A DNA stretch of 64,000 nt from CBDDCA01 sp965218205 (GTDB lineage Bacteria > Spirochaetota > Spirochaetia > WTKD01 > G963693115). The notes beneath the pieces are model-generated. The model made no database searches. It was not told where the DNA came from and worked only from the letters and a program-made list of their open reading frames with translations. The stretch lies in contig OZ244590.1 in NCBI GenBank assembly GCA_965218205.1, positions 1,550,001 through 1,614,000 on the forward strand. The letters are read 5' to 3'. Both the position numbers and the translations under genes were made by a program. Positions 38,170-46,989 of this stretch are shown piece after piece; within the stretch, counting starts at the first letter, position 1; every line of letters begins with the position of its first letter.

Positions 38170-39399
38170 TTACTGTTGCTTATATTGCAGAAAAAAATCG
38201 TATAATGATTTCATCGCATCTTGTAACTGCTCTGGTGCAGGTAATATCACTATACGTATATGGTCAGGAGTTTCATAATTAAACGCTCTTCCATGCATAA
38301 GCAAAATATGTTTTTGGTGTAAAATATCCAGCACAAGCTTTTCATCATCTGTAATGGAGAATTTTTTTATATCTATTTTAGGAAATACATACATTGCTCC
38401 TTTTGGATACACTGCAGTCATGCCATCAATAGTAGCAATAGCATCCATCACTATCTTTCTTTGTTGATAGAGCCTTCCTTGTGGCGATACTAAATGATCA
38501 ATAACATTGTCATGTTGTAATGCAACAGGAACAGCCCACTGTGCTAGCATATTACTACACAGTCGCATATTTGAAAGAATAGCAAGTCCTTTCATAACCT
38601 CTTTTAAGCGTTTTTTTGGATCATGTACTACTAACCAACCTACCCGTAATCCCGGAGCTCGATATGCTTTTGCAAGCCCATTAAAAAAAATACAGGGATA
38701 ATCGCCACTTATTTCTGCCATATAATGCATTTTTGCATCATCGTATAGTACTCTTTCATAAATTTCATCAGATAAAATAATAAGATTATGCTTTTTCGCA
38801 ATAGCAACAATACGCTGTAATACTTCTTTCTCGTACACTGCTCCTGTTGGGTTATTAGGGTTTATCACAACTATCGCTTTTGTTTTTGCAGTGATATTTG
38901 ATTCAATGTCTTGGCTATCTGGATTCCATTGACTTTGTTCATCACAGGTATAATGCACTGCTTTTCCTCCCCCTAAACGCACCGAAGCAGTCCATAAAGG
39001 GTAATCTGGAGTAGGGATAAGTATTTCATCTCCATTGTTTATAAAGGCATTCAATGCCATTGGAATAAGTTCACTTACTCCATTACCTAAAAAAATAGAA
39101 TCTGTATGTACAGTGATGCCTCGTTTTTGATAATACGCTTGAATTGCATTACGAGCAACCAAGCCTCCACGACTATTCCCATATCCATAGCTTTCCTCTT
39201 GATGTTCAAACATATGCTTATACACATCAGTGATAGGAAACAATCCAAACGGAGGAGTGTTTCCTGTGTTCAACTTAAGAATAGGAATGCCTTGCCGTTC
39301 TAATTTCTCAGCTTCTTCTAGTACTATCCCTCGTATATCGTAGCCTACATTATCTAGTTTTTTTGATTTTTCCCATAGCATACTGTTACTTACAGCCAT
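38170..39399 (-). CDS. alaA: Alanine-type aminotransferase (AlaA family, class I/II PLP)
   Basis: 409 residues. It contains LNTGNTPPFGLFP, YGYGNSRGGLVARNAI, NPNNPTGAVYE (substrate/PLP contact), LSDEIYERVLYD and FFNGLAKAYRAPGLRVGW, whose Lys forms the PLP aldimine, plus the C-terminal DHIRIVILP Arg. This matches AlaA (YfbQ), which makes alanine from pyruvate and glutamate. It lies 20 nt downstream of the bactofilin gene, with no good ribosome site before the ATG. Confidence 0.9.
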   Translation of the reverse strand: MAVSNSMLWEKSKKLDNVGYDIRGIVLEEAEKLERQGIPILKLNTGNTPPFGLFPITDVYKHMFEHQEESYGYGNSRGGLVARNAIQAYYQKRGITVHTDSIFLGNGVSELIPMALNAFINNGDEILIPTPDYPLWTASVRLGGGKAVHYTCDEQSQWNPDSQDIESNITAKTKAIVVINPNNPTGAVYEKEVLQRIVAIAKKHNLIILSDEIYERVLYDDAKMHYMAEISGDYPCIFFNGLAKAYRAPGLRVGWLVVHDPKKRLKEVMKGLAILSNMRLCSNMLAQWAVPVALQHDNVIDHLVSPQGRLYQQRKIVMDAIATIDGMTAVYPKGAMYVFPKIDIKKFSITDDEKLVLDILHQKHILLMHGRAFNYETPDHIRIVILPAPEQLQDAMKSLYDFFLQYKQQ

Positions 39400-39419
39400 A
39401 TCATATCTGATCTGTATTC

Positions 39420-39866
39420 TTATGAATCTTCCGATGATTGATCATCAAATTTTTCAAATAACTTTGCACGCAAATTAGCACGAGTAAAACTATGCACATC
39501 TATTTTTTCTGTACCTAGCAGATTACAAGTACCTTCAAAATCAACATTAGGTTGCATTCTAATTTTAGCAGCATGTATATCCCCACGAATATATGCCGTA
39601 GAGTAAACTAATAATCCTTTCCTTGCATGAATAGTACCATGAAGAGTACCTGCTATTAAAATAAAATCAGCCTCTATTCTTGCTTCAATACTCGCACTAG
39701 GAAAAATAACCAATAGCTCACCACCTATAATAGAACCTGACACTGATCCTAGTACACTCAGAGAAGTCTTAAATCGCAGTGTTCCTGTATATTTAGATGT
39801 TTTTCCAATTCTACTGTTTGTCTGTGGCAGCTCAATTAGATTGATTTCATTCTTTGCGTTGCTCAT
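39420..39866 (-). CDS. Bactofilin
   Basis: 148 residues. The middle ~90 residues are the bactofilin beta-helix with short Gly/Val/Ile-rich turns (SVSGSIIGGELLVIFPSASIEARIEADFIL; GTLHGTIHARKGLLVYSTAYIRGDIHAAKI). Polar flexible ends flank it. Bactofilins polymerise without nucleotide under the inner membrane and organise cell shape or wall enzymes. Downstream of a receiver-like gene by 19 nt, so likely co-transcribed. Confidence 0.9.
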   Translation of the reverse strand: MSNAKNEINLIELPQTNSRIGKTSKYTGTLRFKTSLSVLGSVSGSIIGGELLVIFPSASIEARIEADFILIAGTLHGTIHARKGLLVYSTAYIRGDIHAAKIRMQPNVDFEGTCNLLGTEKIDVHSFTRANLRAKLFEKFDDQSSEDS

Positions 39867-39885
39867 ATATTATTCCTTTCTACTA

Positions 39886-40608
39886 TTATTCTGATGAAGA
39901 CACTGTATCGCTTTCAATTCCATATGCTGCATTAGCAAGCAAGAAATTCTTCTCATACATATCATCTAAATGAGCTATGCCTTCATTACTGGCAATATGG
40001 TTAATCATCTCTTGTAATTGTTCTTTTACTGCGTTGATAGCTGCGAGTACTTCTATTGCACTCTTTCGTGATACAACAAGATATTCTTTCATCTCTCGTT
40101 CATTGAGTTTGTCTGATAATTTGAAATCAATAAATCGTTGTATCGGAGCTTTTACATGTTCCGCAAGATGTTCGTTGAGCTTTGTAATATTTTCAATACT
40201 CTTTGCTTGTATCTCCCTCTGAGTCCACACCTTAAATTTATGTACAAGCTGTTCAATAGTGGAAAGGTATGCAATAAGCTCTAGTATATTGATAGGCTTA
40301 GCAAGAAAATAGTTAATGCCTTTGCTAAGATATGCTACTTTGTCTATGATAGACTCACTTTCATGCACCAGTATTTTATCAATAAAATTATGAGAATACT
40401 GACGCTTAATAGTATCTAAAACAACATCCATTTCTTGTTTCGAAAGATCTTCATAGTCCAGAATTAAAATATATGGTATTTCATCTTTCATATTTGCACA
40501 TACTTCCTGCACTGAGTGAAATATTTCAAATTGGAGCTTTAGGGACTGTAATATTTCTAGTGGTATTTCCAGAAAATGCTTATTATTGCTTACCGCATAA
40601 ATTGTCAT
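39886..40608 (-). CDS. Receiver-like regulatory protein, no output domain recognised
   Basis: 240 residues. Residues 1-120 follow the receiver fold: a phosphoacceptor-type strand end LILDYEDLS (Asp near 51), a T/S-position strand KILVHES and the conserved Lys-Pro in FLAKPINILEL. The usual acidic pair after strand 1 is replaced by VSNNKH, so phosphorylation may be lost. The C-terminal half is helical (KAPIQRFIDFKLSDKLNEREMKEYL), possibly a dimerisation helix. No DNA-binding motif. AAGAGGT precedes the ATG. It lies directly upstream of the bactofilin, which suggests control of the cytoskeleton (inference). Confidence 0.6.
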   Translation of the reverse strand: MTIYAVSNNKHFLEIPLEILQSLKLQFEIFHSVQEVCANMKDEIPYILILDYEDLSKQEMDVVLDTIKRQYSHNFIDKILVHESESIIDKVAYLSKGINYFLAKPINILELIAYLSTIEQLVHKFKVWTQREIQAKSIENITKLNEHLAEHVKAPIQRFIDFKLSDKLNEREMKEYLVVSRKSAIEVLAAINAVKEQLQEMINHIASNEGIAHLDDMYEKNFLLANAAYGIESDTVSSSE

Positions 40609-40647
40609 ATATACCTCTTACAAAAACACAAAATTGCCAGTATTTAT

Positions 40648-42387
40648 CTAATTTCTTGATATACTAATTTTCTTAAAACTAGTATTAGTATATAGTATAG
40701 CATAAAGAAACATTACTATACTGAGAATAACACATATTTGTGCAAAAAAATCTTTATATACAGTGTATAGGGTAGTTTTTTCCGTATAGACAGGCACCTC
40801 ATATACAATATAATCACGTGTAAAGGAAGGGAGCATACGAGCAATCTTCCCGTTGGGATCTATCACTGCAGTTATACCAGCGTTTGTCGCACGTAACACA
40901 GAACGCTTGTTTTCCACTGCACGTATAATAGAAAGCTGTAAATGTTGCATTGCATTTACTTCCATCTTAGACCATGCATCATTAGTAATATTTATCAACA
41001 GATCTGCTCCTTTTTCAACAAACACTGCATTTTGAGCACCAAAGCCATCTTCAAAACAAATAGGAGTAGCAAACTGTAACTGCGATGTTGTAAGTATCGT
41101 GTATTCTGTTCCTGGTTCCCAAAAATGCACATCTCTCTCTTTTAATATATTATAGAAAAAGGAAAGTGATCGTTTATACGGAAAATATTCTGTAAACGGA
41201 ACAAGATGTAATTTATAGTACGCTCCGTAGCGTTTATTTCCCTTAAATAAAATGGAAGCATTATAATCTATCCTTTTAGGATAATTATCTTCGTCAAATA
41301 CACGCACTCCTTCCCCATTCCCAATAAGAAAATATGTGTCAGGGTATTGTTTAAAATAACGAAGAAGTGTATTGATAAGCCCTACATACTGCGGATTTTG
41401 TTTATACTTTAAGTGATATGCAATAGAAGGCACAAACGCTGTTTCTGACCATACTACCATGTGAACATCATGCTGAGCAAGTAATTCATCACTTAATCTC
41501 ATTAACTCTTCTAAAGATTTTTTGTATGCACTGTAACCTCCTTTCCATGGATCTGTATTGTGCTGCACTAAGCCTATTTTTTTTGTAGTACTTTGAGAAT
41601 AATCTACTGTAGCTACCATCCCATAAAGAAGCACAGCAACAAAAAATACTCCATATACAATAGTCGCTCCTTTTTCTATAGTTTTTTTATTGTATTGAGA
41701 AAGACGTAGATGCCAAGTAGTACGCACTATTGGAGAAGCATTGTGTGTCATGTTCATATGTGTTACGGACATTCTTAAAAAATACTGATAGAGTAAGCTA
41801 GAAGGAAACACTACAAGTAAACAGAGTATCCATACACCAAATATATCAGTAATCTGTATAAGGATAGGATAAAAAGAAAGAGCATAGCCAATAACACCAA
41901 AGCTATATCCTAAAAACCCAAGTGTTCGTAGATATTCATATGCTACCCAACAAATAGGCAAGAGTAAAAAAGCAAAACGAGGAAAACTGGTCATAAGTAC
42001 CTTTATCACCAGAAAATGAACTATGAAATACGAACCATAAATAGCAGGGACAATCAAAGAAGCGTTAGGATCAAATACAAACAGCCATACATTAAAAACA
42101 AGGTAGCATAGAAATCCATACAAAAAGCCCCATAAAGGCATACTCCGAAGAGAATTGCGATGTATTAACACATACACTGGTAAAATGGCAAAAAATGATA
42201 CAAATCCCCACCCAAAACGAATAATAACATTAGGAAAAGCACTACTAAATAAAATTACTCCCATCAATAACAAGATACAGTTTACAAGTAGATTTTTGAA
42301 AAATGACTGTGATGAAAAAAAGAAGAGAGAGATACCAGAGGAGATAGTTCGTTGTTTTACTATCAATTTAGTTGGCAGTTTAGCCAT
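40648..42387 (-). CDS. lnt: Apolipoprotein N-acyltransferase
   Basis: 579 residues. Six to seven N-terminal membrane helices are followed by a carbon-nitrogen hydrolase domain with the full catalytic triad. This is Glu315 in VVWSETAF, Lys392 in YYKLHLVPFTEYFP and Cys444 in TPICFEDG; the spacing resembles E. coli Glu267, Lys335 and Cys387. A last membrane helix sits at the C-terminus. It adds the third acyl chain to lipoproteins, fitting a genome rich in them. The ATG lies inside the end of the HU gene (8-nt overlap), so it is translationally coupled. Confidence 0.95.
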   Translation of the reverse strand: MAKLPTKLIVKQRTISSGISLFFFSSQSFFKNLLVNCILLLMGVILFSSAFPNVIIRFGWGFVSFFAILPVYVLIHRNSLRSMPLWGFLYGFLCYLVFNVWLFVFDPNASLIVPAIYGSYFIVHFLVIKVLMTSFPRFAFLLLPICWVAYEYLRTLGFLGYSFGVIGYALSFYPILIQITDIFGVWILCLLVVFPSSLLYQYFLRMSVTHMNMTHNASPIVRTTWHLRLSQYNKKTIEKGATIVYGVFFVAVLLYGMVATVDYSQSTTKKIGLVQHNTDPWKGGYSAYKKSLEELMRLSDELLAQHDVHMVVWSETAFVPSIAYHLKYKQNPQYVGLINTLLRYFKQYPDTYFLIGNGEGVRVFDEDNYPKRIDYNASILFKGNKRYGAYYKLHLVPFTEYFPYKRSLSFFYNILKERDVHFWEPGTEYTILTTSQLQFATPICFEDGFGAQNAVFVEKGADLLINITNDAWSKMEVNAMQHLQLSIIRAVENKRSVLRATNAGITAVIDPNGKIARMLPSFTRDYIVYEVPVYTEKTTLYTVYKDFFAQICVILSIVMFLYAILYTNTSFKKISISRN

Positions 42388-42769
42388 CACTTAAAGACCA
42401 CACTGCATCTTTTAAATGTTTCCCTGCTCTAAATGCTACTACAGTGTGTTCAGGTACTGTAACCACTTCTCCTGTTTTAGGGTTTCGTGCTTTAGCCTTT
42501 GCTTTTCGCACACGTAGTTCAAATACTCCAAAATCTCGTAATTCTATGCTGTTGCCTGCAATAATCATCTCAGATATCGTTTGTGTACATAATTTTATCA
42601 AAATGTTGACATCATGTTCACTTAAAGAATTGAGTGCTATATTATTATTGTACTCTTCTAGCTCTTGCTCTGTCGCACCTGAATGTATACTGGCTTTTCT
42701 CTGACGAATATAATCTTCAATTTTGTTATATAAGAGCCTAGCAAGATCGCTTCGGATTAGCTTACTCAA
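42380..42769 (-). CDS. HU/IHF-family DNA-binding protein
   Basis: 129 residues, TTG start 21 nt after rpsT. The C-terminal ~90 residues are the HU/IHF fold: SEMIIAGNSIELRDFGVFELRVRKAKAKARNPKTGE, with the beta-arm sequence RNPKTGEVVTVP and the closing VVAFRAGKHLKDAV. The N-terminal helix region carries an insert (about 25-50, Ser/Gly/Glu-rich), making it longer than the usual 90-95 residues. It bends DNA. The start codon could be different, since the TTG has only a weak GTGAG upstream. Confidence 0.88.
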   Translation of the reverse strand: MSKLIRSDLARLLYNKIEDYIRQRKASIHSGATEQELEEYNNNIALNSLSEHDVNILIKLCTQTISEMIIAGNSIELRDFGVFELRVRKAKAKARNPKTGEVVTVPEHTVVAFRAGKHLKDAVWSLSDG

Positions 42770-42790
42770 CGATAGCTCACAAAAAATATA

Positions 42791-43180
42791 CTACGATTGT
42801 GTGATGTCTGGAGTATCGACATCACTTGAAGCAGAGGCGGTACTTTCGGAAGCATGTTCTGGTACTGTCGCAGAAGAAACAGGACTTTTATGAGCATTCG
42901 TATATGTATGAATTCGAGTAAAAAGACGAGATTTTATTCTTGCTGCTTTATTTCTATGATACACTCCCTTGTTTACTGCTGAGTCAGTGAGCTTTACCAC
43001 TAAGCGTAGCTGAGACTTAAATGCATCACTGTTAGTGTCAATAGGATCTTTAGCATGAGGTTGTAGCATAGCAACAATCTTTTTTAGCTCTGTTCTATGT
43101 TGAGAAATGATAGATTTATTACGCAAGTGCTTTTTAGCACTTTGAATGGTTCTTTTCTTTGCCTGTTTTGTATTAGCCAT
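42791..43180 (-). CDS. rpsT: 30S ribosomal protein S20 with C-terminal extension
   Basis: 129 residues. The first ~85 residues are S20 (ANTKQAKKRTIQSAKKHLRNKS; LVVKLTDSAVNKGVYHRNKAARIKSRLFTRI). The last ~40 are a Ser/Ala/Glu/Asp-rich tail not found in ordinary 87-residue S20. It binds 16S rRNA helices near the 5' domain. A near-perfect promoter lies so close that the predicted mRNA starts at or next to the ATG, and no Shine-Dalgarno is visible. It is first gene of rpsT-HU-lnt. Confidence 0.95.
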   Translation of the reverse strand: MANTKQAKKRTIQSAKKHLRNKSIISQHRTELKKIVAMLQPHAKDPIDTNSDAFKSQLRLVVKLTDSAVNKGVYHRNKAARIKSRLFTRIHTYTNAHKSPVSSATVPEHASESTASASSDVDTPDITQS

Positions 43181-43186
43181 ATAGTT

Positions 43187-43215
43187 ATTATCTTATTTTA
43201 TATGAAATATGTCAA
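43187..43215 (-). promoter_or_regulatory. rpsT promoter, leaderless type
   Basis: Minus strand TTGACA (43215-43210), 17-nt spacer, GATAAT (43192-43187), then exactly 6 nt to the ATG at 43180. A start site 7 nt past the -10 would be the A of the ATG. Confidence 0.75.
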
Positions 43216-43334
43216 CTATTCTGTAATGAAATTGAAAATTCCAAATCCAATGTTTTATATTTACTACAATATATATAATTTTCATTGATTGAATATCCTA
43301 TTTTTTGATTACACACTGCATCAGCAGTATATTG

Positions 43335-43340
43335 TATAAT
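43335..43340 (+). promoter_or_regulatory. -10 box of the NYN gene, leaderless type
   Basis: TATAAT ends 6 nt before the ATG at 43347, with no ribosome site between. Confidence 0.55.
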
Positions 43341-43346
43341 ATTACT

Positions 43347-43868
43347 ATGTCAGACAAAAAAGCAAAAATAGCACTATTTGTAGATGGAGCAAATGTATTT
43401 TATTCTCAGAAAACAGCAGATTTTTGGATTGATTAGGTAAAACTCATAGCACATTTAGAACAAGAAAGAGAAGGCAAAATAGAGCAAGCCTTTTATTATA
43501 TAGGAAGACATATTCCTCCAGAAGCACGAGCTTCAATATATACAAAATTTTTACAAAATATCGGCTTTACTGTTAGAACAAAAGACATTAAATTCTTTAC
43601 AGATCCTGTTACAGGAGAGAAACAAAGCAAAGCAAATTTAGATATAGAGATTGCCTTTGATATGATGTTTACACTCCCTCGATATGATACAGCTATTTTA
43701 TTTAGTGGTGATGGTGATTTTGTTAGAGCAGTTGAATTGGTGAGACAAAGTAGTAAGGAAATATATGTATACGCAGAACAAAAAAGCATCGCACGGGAAT
43801 TAAGAAATGCTGCAGGGATGCATTATGTTGATTTTACAACATTAAAAGAAATCAAAAGAAATAAATAA
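43347..43868 (+). pseudogene. NYN-domain (LabA/PIN-like) ribonuclease gene with in-frame TAG
   Basis: An intact 173-codon reading frame except for TAG at codon 30 (43434-43436). Before the stop: KIALFVDGANVFYSQ with the first catalytic Asp. After it: KANLDIEIAFDMM and ILFSGDGDFVRAVELVRQ, the other acidic residues of the NYN nuclease site, and a complete C-terminus. NYN proteins are Mg2+-dependent RNases related to PIN domains. No usable start follows the stop until codon ~106, so the product would be dead. TAG is an ordinary stop in this genome (murJ and the FnIII lipoprotein both end in it), so recoding is unlikely. Confidence 0.85.
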
Positions 43869-43891
43869 AGTGTATATACTTGAATACTATT

Positions 43892-43927
43892 CAGGCAAGA
43901 GAATCACCAAAGCGATTCTCTTGCCTG
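43892..43927. terminator. Strong 14-bp hairpin after the NYN gene
   Basis: CAGGCAAGAGAATC and GATTCTCTTGCCTG form a perfect stem with an 8-nt loop, 24 nt after the NYN stop. There is no immediate U-run, so it may be a terminator remnant or a structured RNA element. Three more small inverted repeats follow up to about 44020 (see findings). Confidence 0.5.
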
Positions 43928-44109
43928 CGATAACTTTTACCCTTTTCTCATTTTAAGGGTGTTTCATTTATCGTCTTCTCCTGATTTAAGGAGATTATAT
44001 TTCTTCTTCAAAATTTTGAAGTATGATTTGTCTATCCTATAGATGACAACATCTTATAATTATATTGATACTTTTTTTAAAAAAAGTCAAGAGGTTTAAC
44101 GGATTTTCT

Positions 44110-45324
44110 TGTACTTTTACCATCTCGTGTGACCCCCCAAAATCCATGATAGTAATTATACTATCATGGAAATAACAAACAAAAATAAAAAAAAGGGGGT
44201 GAGTACATGATATACTCTACACTTTATAATACAAGAAATCAAAAAGAACTGCATAAAGTACGCTTAGCTATAGCACTTTCTGCAAAAGAACACGGTATCA
44301 AAAGTACTGCTCGTATCTTTCATATATCTCCTAATACCGTACGCAAATGGCTGCAAAGATACAAAGAGAAGCCGAAAGCTATGCTCTATGATAGGCGTCC
44401 TGCTTCAGTAGAACATCCTAATACCATGATACCTTACTATCAGTTAAAACTCAAAGAGATATGCGAAACATTACAGCACTATCATCAACGATGTATTGCT
44501 TCTCATATACAACGAGAGTATGCCATTCCTTATTCCATAAAGACTATCATTAAGCATCTGAGAAAGATGGGGTTTTTTAAGACACATAAAAAGCAAAAAG
44601 CAGAAAAGAAACAAGAGGCACGCCTATGGAAGCAACTGCTGCAGTTTTGTCAAAAAATACAAGTAGATATTAAATATCTTACCGATATCCCTGAATTATA
44701 CTTCTCATTACGCAAGTTTTGCCTCCCAAAGTATCAAATTACCGCACGCGATGTTGCTACAGGGGCTTTATGGATATGCTTTGCCACTCAAAAAAGCTCT
44801 TCTCATACCGCTTTGTTTATTGAATATCTGCTTACTCATCTTGCTTCTTTTCACGTTGATACTTCCTCTATTACTATTCAAACTGATAATGGCTCTGAGT
44901 TTATCTCAGGGGCTTTTAGTACTAAACAATCTGCTTTTGTTGCTTCTCTTACAGCATACGAGGCACGCCATACTACTATCCCATACGCTTCTCCTACTTA
45001 CAATTCTGATGTCGAGGCTTCTCATAAACTTATTGAAACTGAATGCTATGCAAAAATGCAGAATCCTACTCTCAGTACTTTTTTACTCAAAAGTGCTGAA
45101 TATCAATATAGCTTTAATCATCAACGCCATAACTCTTATAAACACGGCTCTCCTGCTGTGTTGCTCAAAGAAAAAAGTCCTTCTCTGGATCCTTGTGTAC
45201 TTACTCTGCGCCCTCTTATTGTTGATACTTTCCTTACTAAACGAACATTACACACTTGGCATAATAGAAATTTTGCAGTATACTGATTTTATCAAAAGGG
45301 TTCACACGAAACGGTAAAACTCCA
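44110..45324 (+). mobile_element. IS481-type insertion sequence
   Basis: About 1215 bp. The ends begin TG and finish CA. The left end TGTACTTTTACCATCTCGTG and the right end, read inward as TGGAGTTTTACCGTTTCGTG, are imperfect inverted repeats of ~26 bp. A direct repeat TTTAACGGATTTTCT flanks the element (44095-44109 and 45325-45339), a 15-bp target duplication at the upper end of what the family makes. It holds one transposase gene. It landed between the NYN pseudogene and a lipoprotein gene whose promoter (TTGACC at 45362) lies outside and remains whole. Confidence 0.85.
44207..45286 (+). CDS. IS481-like transposase (HTH + DDE integrase core)
   Basis: 359 residues. The N-terminal helix-turn-helix region (AKEHGIKSTARIFHISPNTVRKWLQRYKE) is followed by a second HTH. 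An rve-type catalytic core then supplies the acidic triad in DIKYLTDIP, IQTDNGSEFISG and SDVEASHKLIE. The frame is intact and preceded by GGGGGTGAG, so the element may be active. A long overlapping frame at 44751-45317 is Leu-rich shadow. Confidence 0.9.
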   Translation: MIYSTLYNTRNQKELHKVRLAIALSAKEHGIKSTARIFHISPNTVRKWLQRYKEKPKAMLYDRRPASVEHPNTMIPYYQLKLKEICETLQHYHQRCIASHIQREYAIPYSIKTIIKHLRKMGFFKTHKKQKAEKKQEARLWKQLLQFCQKIQVDIKYLTDIPELYFSLRKFCLPKYQITARDVATGALWICFATQKSSSHTALFIEYLLTHLASFHVDTSSITIQTDNGSEFISGAFSTKQSAFVASLTAYEARHTTIPYASPTYNSDVEASHKLIETECYAKMQNPTLSTFLLKSAEYQYSFNHQRHNSYKHGSPAVLLKEKSPSLDPCVLTLRPLIVDTFLTKRTLHTWHNRNFAVY

Positions 45325-45361
45325 TTTAACGGATTTTCTTACATACAATACATCCCCTTTC

Positions 45362-45390
45362 TTGACCAAAACTACTATTTTCACAATAAT
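45362..45390 (+). promoter_or_regulatory. Promoter of the lipoprotein-guaC unit, leaderless type
   Basis: TTGACC (45362-45367), 17-nt spacer, AATAAT (45385-45390), then 6 nt to the ATG at 45397. Confidence 0.65.
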
Positions 45391-45396
45391 AAAAAT

Positions 45397-45804
45397 ATGA
45401 GAAACATATACAGTACACTGCTTTTAGCAATAATTACCTCTCTAACATTGCTTTCAGTAGCAAATTGTGATGTCCCGACCAGCTCTGTTCCCTATGTATT
45501 TTCTCCTCCTACATGGATAAGAGGATCATGGCAAGATGAACATCATCGCTTTACTGCTTTTACATTTTCTGAGCATGACATTGATATTGGAGGAAACTAT
45601 ACTTTGACAGAACTCTATGCAAATGCAAAAGAAACATCTGATGAAGTAAGCACAGATAACAGTATGTATACTATAACACTAGCAAATAGCATACATACTT
45701 TTACAAAGACAAACGATAAAACCATAATAAAATATTCCTTTAAGAGACTTGATATAGACAAAGCAGAAAGCAATATAAAGTTAAAATATTTCCAAAAAGA
45801 ATAA
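45397..45804 (+). CDS. Small putative lipoprotein
   Basis: 135 residues. A signal peptide MRNIYSTLLLAIITSLTLLSVANC ends in a plausible relaxed spirochaetal lipobox (SVANC, Cys24). The mature part is beta-rich (FTAFTFSEHDIDIGGNYTLTELY; MYTITLANSIHTFTK) and resembles small beta-barrel or lipocalin-like lipoproteins, with no family recognised. guaC begins 1 nt after its stop, so the two are co-translated; a functional link is not evident. Confidence 0.65.
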   Translation: MRNIYSTLLLAIITSLTLLSVANCDVPTSSVPYVFSPPTWIRGSWQDEHHRFTAFTFSEHDIDIGGNYTLTELYANAKETSDEVSTDNSMYTITLANSIHTFTKTNDKTIIKYSFKRLDIDKAESNIKLKYFQKE

Positions 45805-45805
45805 T

Positions 45806-46867
45806 ATGCTAATTGAAGAAAATAGCAAACTTGATTTTTCGGATGTGCTCATACGACCTAAACGTTCTCCTTTAGGATCTCGAAAAGAGGTAGACTTATT
45901 TCGTACTTTTCATTTTCGCCATACAGACAAAACATTGACAACAATACCAATTATAGCTTCTAATATGGACGGAGTAGGCACATTTAATGTAGCAACTACT
46001 ATAGCAAAAGAAGGCTTGATGACCTGCCTAGCAAAGACATATCAACAAGATGAATATGTATCTTTTTATTCTCATTGTGAACAGCCTTCTATAATAGCAT
46101 ATACTATGGGAATTAGTGATGCAGATTTCGAAAAATTTAGTTATGTGTATAAACAAGATTCGCATAAGATCCATTTTATTTGCATTGATGTAGCAAACGG
46201 TTATTCTGAACGCTGTAGTGATTTTGTTGCAAAAATGCGTGATAGTTTCCCTGACCTTATTATTGCCGCAGGAAATGTTGTCACAGGAGATATGACTGCT
46301 GAGCTTATTCTAAAAGGTGCTGATATTGTGAAATGCGGTATAGGATCAGGAAGTGTTTGTACTACCCGCATCAAAACTGGTGTTGGATACCCACAACTTT
46401 CTGCAATTATAGAATGTGCTGATGCAGCACATGGCTTAGAGGGACATATTATTTCTGATGGAGGATGCACTTCTTCGGGAGATGTAGCAAAAGCATTTGG
46501 TGCTGGTGCAGATTTTGTTATGTTAGGAGGAATGTTTGCAGGACACAATGAAGGCGGAGGAGAAATAATATATGACAAACAAAGCAATGAATCTATTGGA
46601 ATACGTTTTTATGGCATGAGTTCTGACACTGCTAATAAAAAGCATTTTGGAGGACTAAAAGATTACCGTAGCTCAGAGGGTCGTGAGACAATTATTCCTT
46701 ACAAAGGACATATTAACTCAACAGTACAAGAAATTCTTGGCGGAATTCGTTCTGCCTGCACATATGTAGGAGCACAAACATTAAAATCGCTTCCTAAGTG
46801 TACTACCTTCATCAAGGTACATCATACTCATAATACTATATACGAAAAATATACAATAAAAGACTAA
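45806..46867 (+). CDS. guaC: GMP reductase
   Basis: 353 residues. The IMPDH/GMPR barrel is recognisable: KLDFSDVLIRPKRSPLGSR (GuaC-type start), ASNMDGVGTF, DVANGYSE, GNVVTGDM, and the catalytic loop GIGSGSVCTTRIKTGVG with the active Cys. SDGGCTSSGDVAKAFGAGADFVMLGGMFAG follows. GuaC-specific wording and lack of CBS domains separate it from IMP dehydrogenase. It converts GMP to IMP with NADPH and sends guanine nucleotides back to the purH product pool. Confidence 0.94.
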   Translation: MLIEENSKLDFSDVLIRPKRSPLGSRKEVDLFRTFHFRHTDKTLTTIPIIASNMDGVGTFNVATTIAKEGLMTCLAKTYQQDEYVSFYSHCEQPSIIAYTMGISDADFEKFSYVYKQDSHKIHFICIDVANGYSERCSDFVAKMRDSFPDLIIAAGNVVTGDMTAELILKGADIVKCGIGSGSVCTTRIKTGVGYPQLSAIIECADAAHGLEGHIISDGGCTSSGDVAKAFGAGADFVMLGGMFAGHNEGGGEIIYDKQSNESIGIRFYGMSSDTANKKHFGGLKDYRSSEGRETIIPYKGHINSTVQEILGGIRSACTYVGAQTLKSLPKCTTFIKVHHTHNTIYEKYTIKD

Positions 46868-46989
46868 TACTCAAAAAAACAGAGAAAACCATCAGCAAGA
46901 GGTACATACTTATAGCCTGCATGAAGAACATGCTCTATAACATGGTATCTGTCTTTAAAACAACGAAATGATTTTTTTTGTATACTAAT

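Noticed and set aside
43434..43436. TAG recoded as an amino acid
   Set aside because: TAG is used as a normal stop by murJ and the FnIII lipoprotein gene in this window, so a nonsense mutation is the simpler reading.
44751..45317. 188-codon Leu-rich frame overlapping the transposase
   Set aside because: The main transposase frame has all catalytic residues and is complete, so frameshifting is not needed.
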